DNA of 64,000 nt from positions 105,879,939 to 105,943,938 of the forward strand of contig NC_084850.1 of NCBI RefSeq assembly GCF_033115175.1, given 5' to 3'. Origin of the DNA: Lepus europaeus. Its lineage: Eukaryota; Chordata; Mammalia; Lagomorpha; Leporidae. The notes under the pieces were generated by a model. The model saw only the letters and a list, made by a program, of their open reading frames with translations. It ran no database searches and had not been told where the DNA came from. Positions 12,002 to 23,503 of this stretch are shown here, piece by piece; position 1 is the stretch's first letter; each line of letters starts with the position of its first letter. The position numbers and the translations under genes are program-made.

Positions 12002-13299
12002 CCTCTCCTTCACTTTTTTAAGAGTAATTTCACTGGAGATAGAGTTCTACTTTGATTTTTTTCACAATATTTTACAAAATTTCACTGTAATTTTTATCTT
12101 TATTCCTCTATAGGTAAGCCGCCCCCTACATCTTTTAAGATTTTCTGTTTCATTGGTTGTTTGCTGTTTGAATATGATACTCGTAGGTGCAGGTTTTTCT
12201 TGTATTTGTTTGATTCGGTGCCCTCTGAATTTCCTGGATCTCTGACTTGTGTTTGTCATTAATTTTGGAAATTCTCAGTCATTATCAAATATTTTATCTA
12301 AATTTGTTCTCTTTTTTCCCCCAGTGATATTGCAGTTATGCTTATGTTACTCCTGTTGATATTTTCCTACAGTTTTGAGATATTTGTTTTTTTCCCTTTT
12401 TTTCTTTGCATTTTTACGTGAGAAATTTCTACTGACCTATATTCAAGCTTCCTGACTTCTTGCAGCTGTGTTGAGTCCATTGATGAGCCCACCAAAGGCA
12501 CTTTGATTTCTGTTGCAATATTTTGTATTTCAGACATATCCTTTTGAGTTTTTCTTAGAGTTCCCACATCTCTGCAATATCCATCTGCTCTTACATGTTA
12601 GCTACTTTTAGTGTTAGAGTATTTATTATATTAATCCTCGTTTTTTTAACTTCCTGATAATTCCAACATCTGTTGTATCTCAGTCTGCTTTCTTGATACT
12701 TTTGTCTCTTTAAAATGTTTTGTGTTGACATTTATCATGCTTTGTAATTTTGGTTGAAAGCTGTACATACTCAATCTGCTAATAGGAACTGAGGAGTTTT
12801 ATTCATATTGCTAGGAATTGGACTTTAATGTTTGCTGTAGTTCAGATTCCTCTATATCATTTTTGTCTACCCTGTTAACTTTGGACTTCCCTGAGTACTT
12901 GTCCTCGGATACAGTCTGTATTTTGCAGCTCTTTTAGTTGTTTGCTACTTTTATAATACATTTAGTGTGGTGTTAAGATGTGGGGACGGGAATGTTCTAT
13001 AATAATTGAATTTAATCTGAATCTTTTAATGGAACTTTGATGTCACTTTGGTATTTTTGCTTCTCTAGCTACACAGTGCCTTAAGTGATACCTTCAGACT
13101 AAAGAGGATGAGAGTCAGTGGGATGATTCTCCTAAAGTTCAGTAACAAGGTTCTGGTAAAGTCTGCTTATATGGAATAGATCTTTCTCATGGAGAAGTCT
13201 CTGGACATATGTCCCAGAGATTGCTCTTCCCTTAAATACCAGAACCACAAGGGGATAAGTTTTATCATCACTATGATAGTCATAGCATGTTATTGGGAT

Positions 13300-13389
13300 A
13301 CTAGAATCTGGGGTTCAAAACCGGAGCACTCCAACATGGAATGTCTGCATCCTAACTGTGTCTTAACCACTAGGCCAAATGCTTGCCCT
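13300..13389 (-). mobile_element. C SINE head fragment, minus strand
   Basis: Only the tRNA-like 5' part remains: 'gttcaaaaccggagcactcc' covers the B-box side, followed by 'tcttaaccactaggcc' on the A-box side. Confidence 0.6.
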
Positions 13390-13427
13390 TTAAGCTTTTT
13401 TATTTATCAGAACTGAAACCAATCTTT

Positions 13428-13746
13428 TTAAAGATTTTTTATTTACATGAGAGGCAGAGTTACAGAGAGAGGGAGATCGAGAGGGAGGTCTTCTATCCAC
13501 TGGTTCACTGCCCAAATGGCCGCAATGGCCAGAGCTGGGGTGATATGCTGCCAGGAGCTAGGAGCTTCTTCCATGTCTCCCATGCTGTTACAGGGACCCA
13601 AGCACTTGGGCCATGTTCTACTGCTCTCCCAGACCATCAGCAGAGAGCTAGATCAAAAGTGGGGAAGCCAGGACTTGAACCGGAACCCACACGTATTGCT
13701 GGAGCTGCAGGCGGATGCTTAAACTTCTATGCCACAGAACCAGCCC
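13428..13746 (-). mobile_element. C SINE, minus strand
   Basis: Full length, from TTTTTAAAGATTTTTTATTT to the head ending in 'cagaaccagccc'. It follows the older SINE fragment by about 40 bases. Confidence 0.9.
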
Positions 13747-14193
13747 TTGAAACTTAGCTTTTAAAATATCACCATCTTCTTGTTTTTGCCTTGGTATCTG
13801 GCTTCCAGTGTGGAAGTCTTTCCCTCCTTTTCTTATAATCTCTTTCAGAGCGCTTCATCAGCATAACTGTTTGCCTCTGAAACCACTGTTTTCTCCTTCG
13901 TATCACAGCCATTTGCTTCTTAGAATGCATAATATGGAGGGATGATCAGGCACAACCCTGCTATGTACCTAGAAATCCTGTTTCTTCCCACAACTTGTCC
14001 CTACCATGAAGTGTGCTTCAGTCATGCCATTGTAAAACATTCATATGTACTTTATGGCAGAGATTCCACTGTATTTTCTTCCATTTTGGTTTCCTTTAGA
14101 AATCATCCAGAATATCAGAAAAGTTATAGTGGTCTCAACGGACAGATTTCTTCAGGGGAACCTGAACCTCATAAAAAAAAAAAAAAAAGACTT

Positions 14194-14484
14194 GGCCTAT
14201 CCCGGTCGGGGCACTGGATTCTGTCCCGGTTGCCCCTCTTCCAGGCCAGCTCTCTGCTGTGGCCAGGGAGTGCAATGGAGGATGGCCCAAGTGCTTGGGC
14301 CCTGTACCCCATGGGAGACCAGGATAAGCACCTGGCTCCTGCCTTCGGATCAGTGCAGTATGCCGGCTGCAGCGCGCTAGCCGCGGCGGCCATTGGAGGG
14401 TGAACCAACAGCAAAGGAAGACCTTTCTCTCTGTTTCTCTCTCTCACTATCCACTCTGTCTGTCAAAAAAATTTTTAAAAAATT
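14194..14484 (+). mobile_element. Young GC-rich C SINE, 5'-truncated, plus strand
   Basis: It begins just after the B box at 'tatcccggtcggggcactgg'. It carries the GC-rich 'gcgcgctagccgcggcggcc' block that marks the young subfamily and ends in 'tgtctgtcaaaaaaa'. A-rich AAAAAGACTTGG on both sides is the target duplication. An ORF crossing 13,942-14,403 is partly built from this SINE and is not a gene. Confidence 0.92.
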
Positions 14485-14499
14485 AAAAAAAAAAAGACT

Positions 14500-15795
14500 T
14501 GGGGGTGTGGGATAGCTGAGCATCTATTTTAAATACTTAAATAGTAAAAAATCACGTTGTCCTGTACAGATCATAGCAAATGACAGAGTACAGTATAGAT
14601 TTTCACATAACCACAACTCTGATGGGAGACATTCCAGAGTTGGGCAATCCAGGTTTAGAGCAACATCTCAAGAACACAGTTTTGTTTTTTCAAAATGCCT
14701 TTCTACTTTGTCACACCTAGTATGTTAAATTCTTTCTGGTCTCAAGATGCCTGCTCATCTACATTTATCCCTTTTATCAGGAAAGAATAAAAGCTCCATA
14801 ATTAGTTGATTATATTAATTTATATCACCTGGCTAACCCTTAGCAGAAGTGAGACTGGTAAAATGAGTGTTGAACTTGTGCAATCTCTCTTGAAAGTATA
14901 CTAGGGAAGGGGTTGAAAATGAGCGTGAAGTAATGCATGGTAGCAGCCTTTGTTAACTGGCTCAGAAATTGCACACTCTCGTTTGGTCCTCAGCACGTGT
15001 ACAGAGGGATGGTGAACAGTCTGATGTGGATTGAAGGGCAGATGTTTTGACTTTGTTATTGTTATTTTTCTTCTTTCCCATATGTTAAGTTCCATTTCAT
15101 AATTCTAATCCTTGATACTGGCCACTTGGTATCTTTTCCTAAAGAAACATTTATTTTCTTGATCACTCATTTAGTATGTATCTATGTATATCAGTTCCAG
15201 CTGTATGCTAAACAGATGGTCAGGTAGAGTTAAGAGTGTGAGTGGTTTATTGGGAGATAATACCTTAGAGATAAAAGGGCATGGAGCAGAATTGGACAGA
15301 AAGAGCCGCAGACCATGAAGCATATGTGGCAAAATTTTGACCAACCCAGGAAAGAACTTTTTAGACAGATTGTTCATTACAGTCCTGAATTAGGCAGAAA
15401 GGACCAGCTTCTGGTATCCCCTCCATGGTCAGTTATTAGCTGGGAGATGCCTGGAAAGAATGTGAATTTGATTTAAATACTGCAGAAAACCTGAAGCCCT
15501 ATAGATAGATGTTGTCAGCAAACTGAACTTTCTCAGCTAAAGTACAAGTTATTTCTTGAGGATTGATATGGGTGGCACCCCTTTATTGCTGCCACTGAAT
15601 GGTTTTCAGTCATGTTTGCTATCAAATTGTCCTCAAGCTCTTGTCGAGTACCTGCTATGTAGTAACTGATCTGCTGGCCTTCTGGGTAATTCAAGTAAGA
15701 GTTAGACATTTGCTATGTTGGTTATCTTCCAATTTTAGTATATGTGCTGCAAAGCAAGCACTGGTTAACATCTACTTTCTTCCCTTTTCCACTGC
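14500..15795. other. Unique DNA, nothing recognised
   Basis: About 1.3 kb without a recognisable gene, RNA or repeat. Short ORFs here are 60-85 codons long and show no motifs. Confidence 0.5.
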
Positions 15796-15799
15796 TCTG

Positions 15800-16165
15800 G
15801 CTCATTTTCTGTTGCTGACAGCACAGTATCACAGACTGGGTAAGTTATAAGAAAAGAGATTTATTATGGTTCATGATTCTGGCCCAAGGTTGAGGGACTG
15901 CATCTGGTGATGACCTTCTTGCTGGAAGAGTATGAAGGTGACAAAAGATAGGGAACATGTGAGAGACCTAGCCAAACTGGCTTTTCTAAAAAACCCACTC
16001 TCAAGATAACACAATAATCCATTAATCACATGAATGGTTAACCCATGCATGAGGGCAGAGCCCCAGTCATCTTTTAAAGGTCCTGCTTCTTAATATCTCA
16101 TAATGGGGATTACATTTCCACCAGAGTTTCATAGGGAACAAACCTGATTCAAACCATGGTATCTA
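15800..16165 (-). mobile_element. MaLR LTR (MST/THE1-like), minus strand, solo
   Basis: 'tttctgttgctgacagcacagtatcacagactgggtaa' at left and 'ggggattacatttccaccagagttt...aaaccat' at right are the two ends of an antisense MST-type LTR. It is about 365 bases, the usual LTR size, and has no internal retroviral region. Confidence 0.85.
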
Positions 16166-16554
16166 CCTTGCTTTGTGTTCCTGAGAGCTGACCTATATAG
16201 AATATGCCACAGGGCTCCTGTGCTCTCTGTTTTTCAAACAGATGTGGAACGTTGACAACATATTAAAAGAGGAGAGAAGAATGAAATTATTTGCCTGAAC
16301 TCTCCCTTTTGAGTTTACCTAGGATTGGCTGTGTCCCTTGCCTATAGGTTGTCCTTTTATTGTTCAAGATTCTTGCATGTAGTTTTTTCTCCTTCCAGGT
16401 TTGAATAACTTCATTTCCCCTTTATCTCTTCATCCCTTCAGGCATAGGAATAGAAGAGCATCAATAGGTTTCTGCAATACTCCTTGTAGTTTCCCCTAAT
16501 CCTGTCCAACCCTTTATTGTCAGATCCTTTGTAAATTAAAACTCAAATTATCTT
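16166..16554. other. Unique DNA, nothing recognised
   Basis: No gene or repeat recognised. Confidence 0.5.
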
Positions 16555-16920
16555 TTTAAAAATATTTATTTATTTATTTATTTGAAAGTTAGAATTGAAA
16601 ACAGAAGGAGAGGCAGGGAAGGGAGGGAGGGAGGGAAGTAGAGAGAGAGAGAAAGAGAGAGAGAAAATGAATGTCTTCCATCTGCTGCTTGACTCCTCAA
16701 ATGGCTGCAACAACAAGACCTGGGCTGATCTGAAGCCAAGAGCTTCTTCTGGGTCTCTCACATGGGTGCAGGGGCCCGAGCACTTGAGCCATCTTCTGTT
16801 GCTTTCCTAGGCACATTAGCAGGGAGCTGTATTTGAAGTGGAACAGCTGGGACTCAACCCGGTGCCCATATGGGATGCCAGTGCTTCAGCAGCTTAACCC
16901 ACTATGCCAGAATGCCACTC
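16555..16920 (-). mobile_element. C SINE, minus strand
   Basis: Full length, with an expanded GGGA/GA-rich tract at about 16,605-16,665. 'tcaaattatctt' before and 'tcaattatctt' after it form the target duplication. Confidence 0.9.
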
Positions 16921-17119
16921 CCTCAATTATCTTAATTGGCATATGTCATTTTTTCAATTGGGATGCTGACTCATACCTTTGCTTTTTTATTTTTATATGC
17001 ATATGCCATTTTTACTTACTTAGTTATACATTAGCAACTTGAAGCCAATGCTACAGCTTACACTAGATTCTGAAAAAAAAAACAAACATGATACCATTTC
17101 TCCCATGAATATTTGTTTA

Positions 17120-18185
17120 GTTCTTCATTCATGCAGTTCAGCAAAGATGTTTTTAAGGCCTCCTGTATGTCATGTGCTATATTAGATAATATGCACATGG
17201 ATATTTACTCAGCCATCAAAGAGGAGCCTAGAACATAAGCATAAAGTATAGTGAAGCAGTACAGGGGCTGAGATTGAAATAGAGTCAGTGGACTATGAAT
17301 GCCTGGGGGAGAATGTTGTTATTTATAATGCAGCAATTTAGGAAAGGCTTTGCTGAAAAGTGACATTTGGAATGAGTTTTGAGAGAGGGATTAACGAGGT
17401 AGACAGAATAGAAGGAAAAAAAATGTGTAGTCACAGGCTAAGTTTCCGTAGGACTAACGAATTGGTATGAAGGGAAAGACAAACCTGTGAAACTGCAGGC
17501 TGGAACCTGAAGGGTGCTGCACTGCATGCTTAAGGATGTTGGATGTTATTTTATAGACAATGGAGAGCTAATGAAGGATTCTGTTCAGGGGAGTGAGGAG
17601 GGCCAGTTGTGCATTTTAGAAAATTGATCTGACAGTATCCTGGAGGGAGAATTGGAGAAAAGTGAGACTCAAAGTGAGGCCAGTTTGGGCCGGCACCACA
17701 ACTCAACAGGCTAATCCTCCACCATGCGGCGCCGGCACACCGGGTTCTAGTCCTGGTCGGGGCACCGGATTCTGTCCCGGTTGCCCCTCTTCCAGGCCAG
17801 CTCTCTGCTGTGGCCAGGGAGTGCAGTGGAGGATGGCCCAGGTCCTTGGGCCCTGCAGCCCATGGGAGACCAGGATAAGCACCTGGCTCCTGCCATCGGA
17901 TCAGCGCTGTGCGCCGGCCACAGCGCGCCGGCTGCAGCGCGCTACCGCGGCGGCCATTGGAGGGTGAACCAACGGCAAAAGGAAGACCTTTCTCTTTGTC
18001 TCTCTCTCTCACTGTCCACTCTGTCTGTCAAAAAAAAAAAAAAAGTGAGGTCAGTTTGAGCAGCCATTATAACAGTTCTGATAAGAAGGGAGGAGACCTT
18101 GGACTAAAATGTTTGGGAATAGTAATAATAATGGAGAAATGGGGGCTGATTTGAAGATGTTTCCAATTTATTCTTCAGGAAAATA
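17120..18185 (-). mobile_element. L2 LINE 3' region, minus strand, split by a SINE
   Basis: Diverged antisense L2 text. It starts with a 'tcattcatgcagttcagcaaagatg' end and 'aggaaaggctttgctgaaaagtgacatttggaatgag', then 'atggagagctaatgaaggattctgttcaggggagtgagga'. The last part resumes after the SINE at 17,689-18,044. No ORF survives. Confidence 0.7.
17689..18044 (+). mobile_element. Young GC-rich C SINE, full length, plus strand
   Basis: It starts GGGCCGGCACCACAACTCAACAGG. The tRNA-like A box is at about 17,700-17,716 and the B box GGTTCTAGTCC is at 17,742-17,752. A GC-rich block with two 'cagcgcgc' motifs follows, and the tail is poly-A. The flanks AAGTGAGGCCAGTTTG and AAGTGAGGTCAGTTTG (one difference) are the target duplication in the L2. 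Confidence 0.95.
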
Positions 18186-18220
18186 GTGATATGTTGCTGT
18201 TTTTTTAAGAGTATTTTTTT

Positions 18221-18513
18221 CTTCATTGGCAGATTTTATTTTTTTCTTTTTTTTATTATTAAACTTTTATTTAATGAATATAAATTTCCAAAGAACAGCT
18301 TATGGGTTACAATGGCTTCCCCCCTCCCAAAACTTCCCTCCCACCCACAACCCTCCCCTTTCCCACTCCCTCTCCCCTTCCAATCACATCAAGATTCATT
18401 TTCAATTCTCTTTATATACAGAAGATCAGTTTAGTATATATTAGGTAAAGATTTCAACAGTTTGCCCCCATATAGCAACACAAAGTGAAAAAAAATACTG
18501 TTGGAGTACTAGT
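18221..18513 (-). mobile_element. Young L1 3' end, minus strand
   Basis: T-rich left end, then the antisense L1 tail and C-rich 3' UTR tract, 5'-truncated after about 290 bases. TAAGAGTATTTTTT at 18,207-18,220 and again at about 18,514-18,527 is the target duplication. An extra 40-base T-rich segment at the left end may be a degenerate tail. Confidence 0.9.
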
Positions 18514-18527
18514 TAAGAGTATTTTTT

Positions 18528-18781
18528 TAATAAAATATTTATTTATTTATTTGAAAGGCAGAGTTAGAGATAGATCTTTCATTTATTGGTTCACTCCCCA
18601 AATGGCCACAACATCTGGGGTTGGGACAATCTGAAGCCAGGAGCCAGGAACTCCAATGAGGTCGTCTTTTGCCACTTTCCCAAGCATCATTAGGGAACTG
18701 AGTTGGAAGCAGAGACCAACGCTCAAATGGGATGCCAGTGTTGCAGGTGGCAACTTAATCCACTGCACCACAACACCGACC
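18528..18781 (-). mobile_element. C SINE, minus strand, internally shortened
   Basis: The tail lies directly against the L1 duplication at left, and the head ends in 'cacaacaccgacct'. The GA-rich and middle blocks are shorter than in full copies. Confidence 0.85.
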
Positions 18782-18784
18782 TCA

Positions 18785-19525
18785 GGATGTGCTTATTGTG
18801 GAAGGTACAGTAATTCCCAAATAGCATTTGAATGCAGGGAGCAGCATAAACTTATTTTCAATGGTCTATAATAGTCTGGAAGTAAATATTCTGTCCTGAT
18901 GGAGACTGAACAACGATGTGTTAGTGTTTATTATTGTTTTAAAATGGGGCTAATGAGTTATCATTGCTTTAAATTTCCTATGTAGTTGTATAGTGAAACC
19001 ATTATTTTTTTTAAAAAAGAATATCCTAAGGGGGAAGAAACTTTATGGAAATAGTATGTAAATAAGCTATTACTTTATGACTTTGCCTATTTCCACTTTC
19101 TATCACACATGATTGCAAATTTGTCTTTACCAAGGAGTAGCCTTTCCTTTTTATTATTGGTTGCTTAGATATTTTTTTTCTCTTTATAAAAACAAAGAGT
19201 TATGTAGCCTCAGGAAAAGAAATTGAGAGTAATGACACTTCCTGTGAAAAAGTACTGCATTTAAAAGCCTAGTATTTTAAATAACACTATATTGTAAGTT
19301 GTGATATCCACTCAAAGAGGTTTTTTTTTTCTGCTGATAACTTATTCATGCAGCTCCTAGTGATGTTAATGATAATCATTGTGTACTATTCAAGAAGAGA
19401 ATAAAATTTTTCCTAAAAATAACTCTGGAAAATATCTCATTCAGTCCATCCGAATGAAAAGAAAGTGTACTTTATTTCATTTTCTTTTGTTCTTTTCCTC
19501 ATCAAAAATAAATACTGAATAGGGG
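18785..19525. other. Unique DNA, nothing recognised
   Basis: AT-rich sequence without a recognisable gene or repeat. Confidence 0.45.
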
Positions 19526-19529
19526 CAAA

Positions 19530-19925
19530 TATTTTAATAAAATATAAAGATGAAATCTCAGAAAAATAAAAAGTCAAAGGATTGAATAGACAATTTACAA
19601 AAAAGTGGAAAAATATGAATATGATAGTATTAAGCTTAATAAGATATGCACATTAAACCAACAAATTACTTCAGCCATAAATTTATGAATTCTAAAATAT
19701 TAAAATCAATATTTAACTAAAATTAAATGAATTAAGCTGCCTCATATAGGATTGATATAAATCATTACAAATTTACTGGAGGACAATATTGGAATCTGTA
19801 TTAAGATACTTAAATTATTCACTGTCTTTGGGCCATCAATTTTACTTCTAAAAATATATCCTATGGAATTTAAAATAAATGTCTATTTTGCAGTGTTATG
19901 ATAGCAAAAAGTATATAGAATCAAG
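19530..19925 (+). mobile_element. Old L1M 3' fragment, plus strand
   Basis: 'gccatcaattttacttctaaaaatatatcctatgg' and 'tgcagtgttatgatagcaaaaa' fit the late ORF2 and 3' UTR of an old L1 in plus orientation. It is very diverged. Confidence 0.5.
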
Positions 19926-20254
19926 CTGGTCACCACAGGAAACAAAGATGGCACACTTGAGATAAGATAATCAAGAAGAGTTCATATACATGCAGGAACA
20001 TAGAGATAGTAGTGGCCAAGATAGCATAACTGTTCGCTTGATACCATGGCAGAAAAGAGAGAGAATGTTGTAGAGAATTGGTTACCTTGAGAGGAACTGT
20101 GAGTGACCTTTGAGGAAAAGAGCCCAAGGTAACATTTTAGGGAGAGAAGCACCTCTGCCTTCTCTCAAGTTGACTGCTAAGGCTCTCCACTGGCCCAAAC
20201 CAACAGAAACCATCGATAGTCTCCATATAAGTCAGCTTTTGACTGAGTGCTCTG

Positions 20255-20480
20255 ATGTGGGTACAAATTGTTGAAATCTTTACTTAATATAAAGTTGATC
20301 TTCTGTATATAAAGTTAATTAAAAATTAATCTTAATGAAGAATGAGATGGGGGAAGGAGTAGGAGGTGGGATGGGAGTGGAGGTGGGAGGGCGGATGATA
20401 TGGGGGGAAGAACCATTATATTCCTGAAGTTATACCTATGAAATTTGTATTCATTAAATAAAAGCGTTCTAAAAAAAGGT
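20255..20480 (+). mobile_element. Young-type L1 3' end, plus strand
   Basis: 'gttgaaatctttacttaatat' leads into the G-rich 3' UTR tract (about 20,345-20,415) and ends ATTAAATAAAAGCGTTCTAAAAAAA. This is the same 3' end as at 35,718-35,987, read in the same direction. Confidence 0.85.
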
Positions 20481-20659
20481 TGGAGAATAGTGGAAAATGG
20501 ATCTGGGAAGGAACAAATAGAAGTCATCTCATACAGTCCACTTTTTTAATTTATAACATCTACTCTTGGATTTCATTAGGGTAAAAACCATCAATTTCCC
20601 AATAAAGGAGTACATGAATTCTCATCAATTACTGTATCATAGCAGAATGATAGAAATGT

Positions 20660-21290
20660 CACCAGAGAAAAGGCCTTGGAAGCCAAGGGGTTCTTGTCTT
20701 CATGCAAGAAAGAATTGAGGCATGAGACAGAGAGCAAAGTGATAAGGTTTTATTGGGGATAGGACATCCATCAGAATGGAAGGGACAGATAGAGAGTGCC
20801 CAGTCACTCAGACTGGGGGAGAGTAAAGTTACTTAGTTGAATGGAGAGAATACACCTGGGCATACCATGGGGGTGACTCAGCAAAGAGCAGAGAACTGAG
20901 AGAGCAGTCTGTTTGTACTCCCTAGGTTTTTAAGGGAGTTTCTTTACCTCCTCCTCTCCTCCAGGATAAAGGATGGGGAGTCCTAGTGGAAGGGTTTGTT
21001 GGGTGAAAATTAGCAAAGTCCTCCCCAGGTTTGCTGGTGCCAGGACACAGTAGAGGGGCTTCTCTTAGGGCTTCAGTGAAGATTTTATTGCCCCATGTTA
21101 TCAGGTCAGGTAACCCTGAAGAGAGAATTCTCCTGGGAGCTTTCCTTGGGGAAAGGACTGGGACCACTTGGGTGGTTATCAGGGTCTGTGCAGGACTTTG
21201 AAGTGCAAAATGCTGGGCTTCTGGAGCTTTCCCAGTAGGTGCTGGTCTTCAGGTCTTTCTTGCACACATATAGGCTTAATTTCTAACTTC
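20660..21290 (-). mobile_element. Retroviral-type LTR, minus strand, probable
   Basis: 'aagaaagaattgaggcatgagacagagagcaaagtgataaggttttattggggata' near the left end has the look of an antisense R/U5 region. TTTTATT at about 20,748 is the reverse of an AATAAA signal. The rest is the GC-moderate body of a class I endogenous retrovirus LTR. No gag, pol or env text was seen beside it. Family and exact ends are unknown. Confidence 0.5.
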
Positions 21291-21294
21291 CTAC

Positions 21295-21872
21295 CAAACA
21301 AAAATACATCATACTGTCACCTAAAATGTAAAAAATCAGCCAACAGCAAGTTCATCTAACATAATATGAAAAGTTATTAGTTAACAAAAATGTAGCTATG
21401 TTAGACCTCATTTCCATAGCTGACCAAATTGGATATTATATCATAGCTACTTTCTTCTACCATATATCTCATATGGCCTTATCCTTTCCTAACATGTCAG
21501 TTAGATGATAATCCTTACTGGTGGGTTGTCCAGCTTTAACCTGTAAAGGATCTGAGTCTTTGATGTCTGACTTTTATTGCTATGATGCAATTTTTCATTG
21601 TTTAGGACTACTAAGTGTAGGCAAACAAAGCTATACCCTAGGAAGTACCCTAGTTTTTAACATAGTCCTTGTTAGCTCTATGGTACAACAGAAAACCTGT
21701 TTTCCCTGATAATCATAATAAACAATCTTCTCAATACAGTGACCCTCCTTTTATGGTTGTTGGTTCAATCACATAAGAAGCTCAATAGGGCCAAGTAGCA
21801 ATCTCAGCTTCCACTATTGAGACCATACCTATGTTCTCTGGTGAAAGCATTTTTCTTAGTCACTAGAACATC
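21295..21872. other. Unique DNA, nothing recognised
   Basis: No gene or repeat recognised. Confidence 0.45.
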
Positions 21873-21888
21873 AAAACCCAGTAACTGG

Positions 21889-22222
21889 GGAGTGGGTGTT
21901 ATAGCACAGTGGGTGATGCACTACTTGGGACACATACAACTCATTTCAGAGTGACGATTTGAGTCCCAGCACCTCTGCTTCTGAGCTTCCTGACGAAGTA
22001 TCCTTGGAGGCAGAAGAGGAGAGCTCAAGTGCTTGGGTCCCTGCCACTCATGTAGGAAACCCAGATGGAGTTCTGGACTTCTGATATTTTGCCTGGCCCA
22101 GCCCTGGATGTTGTGGGCATTTGGGGAATGAACCAGCAGATGGTAGATTCTCTTTCCCTCACTCTTGCTGTCTAACTCTGCCTTTCATGTAGATGGAAAT
22201 AAATAAGTAAATAAACATTAAA
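21889..22222 (+). mobile_element. C SINE, plus strand
   Basis: Starts 'ggagtgggtgttatagcacagtgggtgatgc' and ends AAATAAGTAAATAAACATTAAAAAA. CCAGTAACTGG before and TCAGTAACTGG after it are the target duplication. Confidence 0.9.
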
Positions 22223-22234
22223 AAATCCTCAGTA

Positions 22235-22687
22235 ACTGGAACAAAAATAATTCTTTTGGGTTATTAGATATAATAAAGAGTCTATTCCTATTTACACCCC
22301 TAGTTTCCTGGACTTGTGTTGTAACTAAGGGGAAAACAGCACCATACATTGAATGTATACAAGGCATTTTTTCTCAGTTGACACTGTAATTGAACTGTTT
22401 GCAGTCTACTTTATATATAGACCCTGCTTTTTCTGGGTGAAAGAGCACCTGATAAGGCCAGTAAACTCAATGAGCATTAGAAGACTTTATTATACTTCTT
22501 TTACAATAACTCAGGAGACATGCAGTCAGCTCTCTTTCTGTGCACTCTGAATCCATAGATTTAACCAGCTGCAGATAAAAAATATTTGAAAAAAATTGCA
22601 TCTGTATTCATCATGTACAGAAATTTTTTCTTGTCATTGTTCCCTGAGCAATACAGTTCAACATCTGTTTATATAGCATTAATATTG
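22235..22687. other. Unique DNA, nothing recognised
   Basis: No gene or repeat recognised between the SINE and the mariner end. Confidence 0.45.
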
Positions 22688-22839
22688 TATGGGGGGGTCT
22701 TTAAAAAGTTCATGGAAAATGAGCATTATGAAAAAATCATGCATAGATTTCAAAGTCTTTTCACACCAAAAGATACTACCTTGTTATAACTTGTCTAAAC
22801 AGGATCTAGTTTGAAACACTAATAAGGATGTCAGTTTGA

Positions 22840-23030
22840 AAACAGCTTCTATCAGAGCAACACAAATTCTCAAACTGAGTGAAAACTAAACATCAAATTT
22901 TGGTGAAGCTTTGGTGGAAGAATGGTGAAATCACTGGTGCTTTATGAAAAATATATTAAGCACAATGCCCTCCCCCCAAAATGAACAGTTTACAAATGGA
23001 TAATTCATTTCAAGAAGAGATAACAGACCT
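22840..23030 (+). pseudogene. Mariner transposase remnant, N-terminal part
   Basis: The DNA can be read as the N-terminal, DNA-binding part of a mariner-type transposase. The recognisable stretches lie around 'cttctatcagagcaacacaaattctcaaactgag', 'tttggtgaagctttggtggaagaatggtgaaatca' and 'acagtttacaaatggataattcattt'. Stops and frame changes rule out a product. It stops where the L1 enters and continues on the other side at about 25,885. A transposase would cut and paste the element at TA sites. Confidence 0.6.
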
Positions 23031-23503
23031 TCCTTTCCAAAATGAAACAGTTGTATTTCAAAGTGAGTGCTTGAGGAAGAACACTAGGACCCAGTAGGGA
23101 AATTACTAGAACCATTAGCAAACACAGACCTGAGATGGCAACATAGAACAAAGTCCACCAGCAACTGAGACTCCAGGAGGAAGAGTAAATGGGCGAACTG
23201 CTGCAGAGTCCATCTGCATATCAATTCAGTGGCAATCTTAGCTACAAGAGGAATCCACAGGCACCACAGACTAGGAACCTAGTAAGGAGAGGTACCTGGG
23301 GATTTCTCAGTTGCTTTGATTCCAAGAAGGAACTCATGTTATATCCCTCACAATCCCCAGGATACAAGCTTTGGCAGTGTGGTGACATCTGGAGAATGGA
23401 GTCACTGTTGGAATCTACACTGCCCTAAAGAACAGAGACCCTTGCCTATCCCCTTCCCTTGGGTACCACAGACATTCCACCACTCTATCAAAAAAAAAGT
23501 GCA

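Larger units (their letters stand above)
3490..13300 (-). mobile_element. Ancient, long L1 (L1M type), minus strand, heavily interrupted
   Basis: Reading leftward from the right end, the fragments follow L1 order. A 5' region lies at about 12,000-13,300, then the early part of ORF2 (8,225-12,000), the reverse-transcriptase segment (about 6,070-6,530), the ORF2 C-terminus (about 5,190-5,540, with the IIKTSLYRHK and HVDQWNRIEP motifs) and the 3' UTR (3,490-4,250). Stops and frameshifts are everywhere, so no protein is made. The stretch between 6,530 and 8,225 lacks the expected ORF2 text and holds an LTR, a MIR-like scrap and a SINE instead. That this is one element and not two neighbours is an inference from collinearity. 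The right end is uncertain and may extend to about 13,900. Later insertions within it have their own entries. Confidence 0.7.

Noticed and set aside
13942-14403. 153-codon ORF
   Set aside because: The second half is translated young C SINE, and no family resemblance exists in the first half.
17900-17965. CpG-rich patch as a CpG-island promoter
   Set aside because: The GC-rich segment is the internal block of a young C SINE, about 60 bases long. The same block occurs at 14,360, 36,580, 52,317 and 53,845.
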